Assembly (NCBI GenBank): GCA_907163375.1
Contig: CAJQUW010007110.1
Span: forward strand, 186,001 to 250,000
Origin: Prostheceraeus crozeri
Taxonomy: Eukaryota > Platyhelminthes > Polycladida > Euryleptidae
Reading direction: 5' to 3'
DNA length: 64,000 bases
Part shown: positions 61,239-64,000 of the stretch, piece after piece
Layout of the letters: every line of letters starts with the position of its first letter
Position numbering within the stretch: position 1 is the first letter of the stretch
Program-made: the position numbers and the translations under genes
The notes under the pieces: generated by a model
Seen by the model: only the letters and a program-made list of their open reading frames with translations
Database searches by the model: none
What the model was told of the DNA's origin: nothing

Positions 61239-61738
61239 TCAAAAATAACGGTTATTATTGTAATTAGAACGTGTTGAATGATTTGTGTAGCTGTTATCGT
61301 TTGTTCTATAATGAGTGTTTTGTTGTTGATATTGGTTAGGCGACAATGGTCTTATTCTTTCTTCAGGAAATTGATCATTTTCTCTTCGATAATTTCTGCT
61401 CTCATAAAATTGATGTTGTCGTCTTCCGTGTGGTCTTTGATCATGATATGGATTTCTTGGGTATCTTCTTTCGTTAGCCCACTCATAATTTCCATCGTGT
61501 CGGAAATTTCTCCACTGTCTTCTATATGGCATTGTTCTTCTATGAGTATGCTGTCCAGGATATCTTCTTGGTTGTGGTCTCATGTTGTAGTTGTTGTTAA
61601 ACCAGCAATTCCACGAGAGGTGCCCACGTCTACCGCAAATGTAACATGACTTGAATTTCAAAGAACTTTGGTGTTGAGGCGGTCTTTGATGAGATGACCG
61701 TTGATGACCGTTGATAATTACTGATGTTATTGTCTCAA
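61239..61738 (-). CDS. LINE ORF1, C-terminal part with zinc knuckle
   Basis: The open frame runs from just after a TAA near 61738 to a TGA at 61239-61241, with no ATG, so the start is missing. It holds a CCHC zinc knuckle (C-Y-I-C-X4-H-X4-C, about 61590-61650 on the minus strand), a common nucleic-acid-binding module in LINE ORF1 proteins. An Arg/Asn/Tyr/His-rich tail follows (RRYPGQHTHRR, YNNNRYF) that would bind RNA in the ribonucleoprotein particle. It ends 4 bases before the first usable codon of ORF2, which lies in the +1 frame. No coiled coil is left, in line with 5' truncation. Confidence 0.75.
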
Positions 61739-61744
61739 ATTAGA

Positions 61745-62180
61745 CATCAAGCAATGCATGCGACATTACGTAAATAAAATAATGCAATGTGCAAGTCTCC
61801 ACTTGTATGACAGATATGGGACATGTAGCGGCAGTGCCCGTAGTCCTCAACACAAACTTCCGATATACAAATTCAGTTGAACCTGAATGAAGCTTATATT
61901 CCGCTCAGCAGCGGTATTTTGCGATATATTATCGATCTATTATGATACATATTAACTTTTATCTGCTTCTACATGTATATAAGTAGGTATTTATATTCAT
62001 ATTAATTTGATTATGCATATATGCTTGACATAGCTCTTATATTGCATTTATTTATCATTCGATGGTTGGCATATTTTGTCGAGATGTTGTGTATTTTGAT
62101 AGGTTACTTGTTTTTCATTGGATAATAGACTGGAAAAACTCCTTTTCAAATTATATGCCTGTATGTAAGTAGTAGTCCCG
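61745..62180. other. No recognisable gene
   Basis: AT-rich spacer between the LINE and the GC-richer repeats. Confidence 0.5.
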
Positions 62181-62199
62181 TGGCAAAATCAAGGACAAA

Positions 62200-63135
62200 A
62201 TGTGCAGCGATGAGTCATCGCTACTGAGTCATCATGCTGACTCAGCCCCCCCCCCTCTGGAAGGAAGGAAGGAGTCTGCCAAGGATATGATGGAAGGATG
62301 GGTCCGAGAGGAAGAAACTGATCCCTACCCCCCCTCTGGTAGGAGGGAAGGAGGAGCAGCAAGGGGTGGAATCTCGGAAGGATAGAGTGAGAAAAGGGTG
62401 AGTTTTGGTCGTTTTGGGATGAGAAAGTCCATTTTTCGACATGAAGGAGGCCTCGTATGGGAAAACGGAGGGCAGATTCGAAGTCTACGTGAAATTTTGG
62501 GTTAGGAAGGATGTTTCCAGCGAATTCGGAGAGAAAAAGTTTTGAGGACGTCCCCCCCTCTGGACGAGACTTCCAACTTTGGTGCCAGAGATCGTAAAAA
62601 GTCGTGCAATAGCTCATTTGAAAGCTAAGAGTGAGAAAAATGCAGTGGAAAGCTCAGTTTGTTCCTATTTTCCTGGGTTTAGAGAGGAAAATGGCAGGAA
62701 AACGTGAGAGTAAAAAAGGCAGGTTTTGGATGTTTTGGGATGAGAACGGTCGATTTTCGACATGAAGGAGGTCTCGGATTGGAAATTGGAGTTCAGATTC
62801 GGAATCTACATGAAATGTTGAGTGAGGAAGGAAGGCAGGAGTGGTGAGGCAAGGGGTGGAATCTCTGAAAACGGCAGAGTTGGAAAAAGGCAGGTTTTGG
62901 TGGTTTTTGGATGAGAAAGTCCATTTTTCGGCATGAAGGAGGCCTCGTATGGGAAAACGGAGGGCAGATTCGCAGTCTACGTGAAATCTTGGGTTAGGAA
63001 GGATGTTTCCAGCGACATCGGAGAGAAAAAATTTTGAGGACGTCCCCCACCCCTGTGGAACGAGACTTCCCCCTTTGGTTCCAGAGATGGTAGAAAGTCG
63101 TGCAATAGCTCATTTGATAGCTCATTTTTGGAGGC
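62200..63135 (+). repeat. Diverged tandem repeats, unit about 495 bp with an inner repeat
   Basis: The block GAGAAAGTCCATTTTTCG plus CATGAAGGAGGCCTCGTATG occurs at about 62420 and 62912, and a more diverged form lies at about 62740. GTCGTGCAATAGCTCATTTG occurs at 62601 and 63097. So an outer unit of about 495 bp is present nearly twice and carries a partial inner copy. The unit is rich in G and A on the plus strand. Open frames here on the minus strand repeat with the unit and are not taken as genes. Confidence 0.85.
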
Positions 63136-63229
63136 TTCCTGGGGTTTTCCACCCTGCTGAATTCAATGAAGACATGGTTAAGTGTGCACGAGCCAGTCTT
63201 CTCATGATACAAGCGACTTTTTACTGAAA

Positions 63230-64000
63230 GCGAGCATGACACGGAGAGTTTTGCTGTAATATTCCATTGACAGGGTGTTCCTTCGGGACGGCGGATGATG
63301 CCGTAGTGATAAGTGTGGCAAGGGAGTGTGTCATATTTTAGACCGAAACCGCTGGGGCAACTCATGTTGGGGATTTGAAACAGTTCTCAACGTAGCACTT
63401 TGAACGCCAATCGGTTGAGTCTTAGCTATCTTGTCATGGGTGGCATCTAAACATCTCCATTGCAAAACACTTGTGAATCACGGCTTGCTATCCCTCTCTA
63501 CGGCTTGCCATCAAGCTGATCAAAGCAACGACTTGGGATGTTTCCTCTTGTAAATAACTCCACCGGTTTTCATGTCTGGATATCAAGTCATTGATGGTGC
63601 AAGTCACGGAGATTTTCGGTGTCATACTTCCTGTTGGTGGGCGTTCTTTCGAGACAGCGGTGAAGTCCATAGCGATGAGTACTGCACGGGACGTTGGCAA
63701 TGGTAATCCTTGTGAAACCTCTCTGCTTCATGCTTCCAAGTGGTTGCCTTTCGTCTGAACGTTGTACTCTGACCGCCAGGGCGACATTTAGCTATCTGCC
63801 AAAGGTTACCTCATAAAATTTCCATTGCACTTGTCTCCCGATAGTTGGCCATACATGCGAGAATGAACCATCAGTTCTTTTAAGAGCTGTCTCTATCACG
63901 GAGACGAAATGATGAATGGAATGAATTGGAAGGGGCATTCATGCGCCACGCGCAACCACAAGCTCATTTCTCTCTTCGCTAGTGACAAGACCTTGTGAAC
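63230..64000 (+). repeat. Second tandem repeat, about 290-365 bp units, running off the window
   Basis: ACGGAGAGTTTTGCTGTAAT (63241), ACGGAGATTTTCGGTGTCAT (63606) and ACGGAGACGAAATGATG (63898) start three diverged units. Each of the first two goes on with a GGGACGGCGG or GAGACAGCGG block, then an AGTG or ATGAG block. The third is cut by the window end. Confidence 0.65.

Larger units (their letters stand above)
57610..61740 (-). mobile_element. Young LINE (non-LTR retrotransposon), 5'-truncated in ORF1
   Basis: The element holds the end of ORF1, the complete ORF2 and a 3' untranslated region ending AATAAACATTTTTGACTTTT with repeated TTTTGAC units at about 57610. ORF1 is open only back to a stop near 61738 and begins without an ATG, so the insertion is probably truncated there; the DNA beyond looks unrelated. 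A truncated older relative lies at 23740-24155. No target duplication was found. Confidence 0.92.

Noticed and set aside
62189-63365. Two minus-strand frames sharing MSYCTTFY
   Set aside because: They repeat because the DNA is tandemly repeated; the shared start is a repeat block, and neither resembles a protein family.
1-64000. CRISPR arrays, bacterial operons, ribosome binding sites, rRNA or complete tRNA genes
   Set aside because: None seen; the sequence is animal nuclear DNA and the only tRNA-like pieces are SINE heads.

Overview
The window is AT-rich animal DNA made mostly of decayed and a few young transposable elements. Every sign is eukaryotic: spliced exons with GT/AG borders, a complete Tc1/mariner element, non-LTR retrotransposons (LINEs), Penelope-like retroelements, tRNA-derived SINEs, and hAT-like and piggyBac-like non-autonomous elements. 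The palindrome TAGGCCTA is strongly over-represented. Together these suggest a marine invertebrate, with an echinoderm or similar deuterostome as the best guess, but the species cannot be fixed from the sequence.

The one host gene I can support lies on the minus strand. Exon 3 (24898-25138) encodes 80 residues that match the cytoplasmic N-terminal region of SLC4A11/BTR1 transporters, compared with the human protein from memory. A 38-base exon 2 (27746-27783) and a first exon with an upstream in-frame stop and an ATG (48513-48774) join to it in matching phases across introns of 2.6 and 20.7 kb. The transmembrane part was not found and probably lies beyond position 1. Much of 24-48 kb is therefore probably intron.

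Layout. 1-8 kb has no recognised gene, only short inverted repeats and one copy of dispersed repeat F. At 8.6-9.8 kb is an old LINE reverse transcriptase (RT) remnant (-). At 11.3-12.5 kb is a palindrome-rich repeat. At 15.2-15.7 kb is a Penelope RT fragment (+). The 18-22 kb stretch is a nest: foldback element E1, dispersed repeat R, a piggyBac-like insert, and an apparently complete Tc1-like element with intact transposase inserted in R. At 22-29 kb are two copies of one SINE, a truncated LINE, exons 2 and 3, foldback element E2 and Penelope remains. At 31-36 kb are a second copy of R (lacking the Tc1), a minisatellite next to a Penelope endonuclease fragment, and a 5'-truncated LINE with a long open RT frame. 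At 36.8-37.2 kb is a perfect 244-bp tandem duplication. At 42 kb is a hAT-like MITE with an 8-bp target duplication. At 44-45 kb are another Penelope endonuclease fragment and a SINE-like piece, and at 48.6 kb is exon 1. At 51-57 kb are further E and F repeats, a tRNA-derived SINE and a decayed LINE. At 57.6-61.7 kb is a young LINE with an intact 1147-residue ORF2 and the end of ORF1. From 62.2 kb to the end the DNA turns GC-richer and consists of diverged tandem repeats.

The elements give a relative history. The Tc1-like element landed in an already dispersed repeat whose second copy preserves the empty site. The LINE at 57.6 kb has a diverged, truncated sister at 23.7 kb. Penelope-like elements left at least four separate protein-coding fragments and three 3'-terminal hairpins resembling hammerhead ribozymes.
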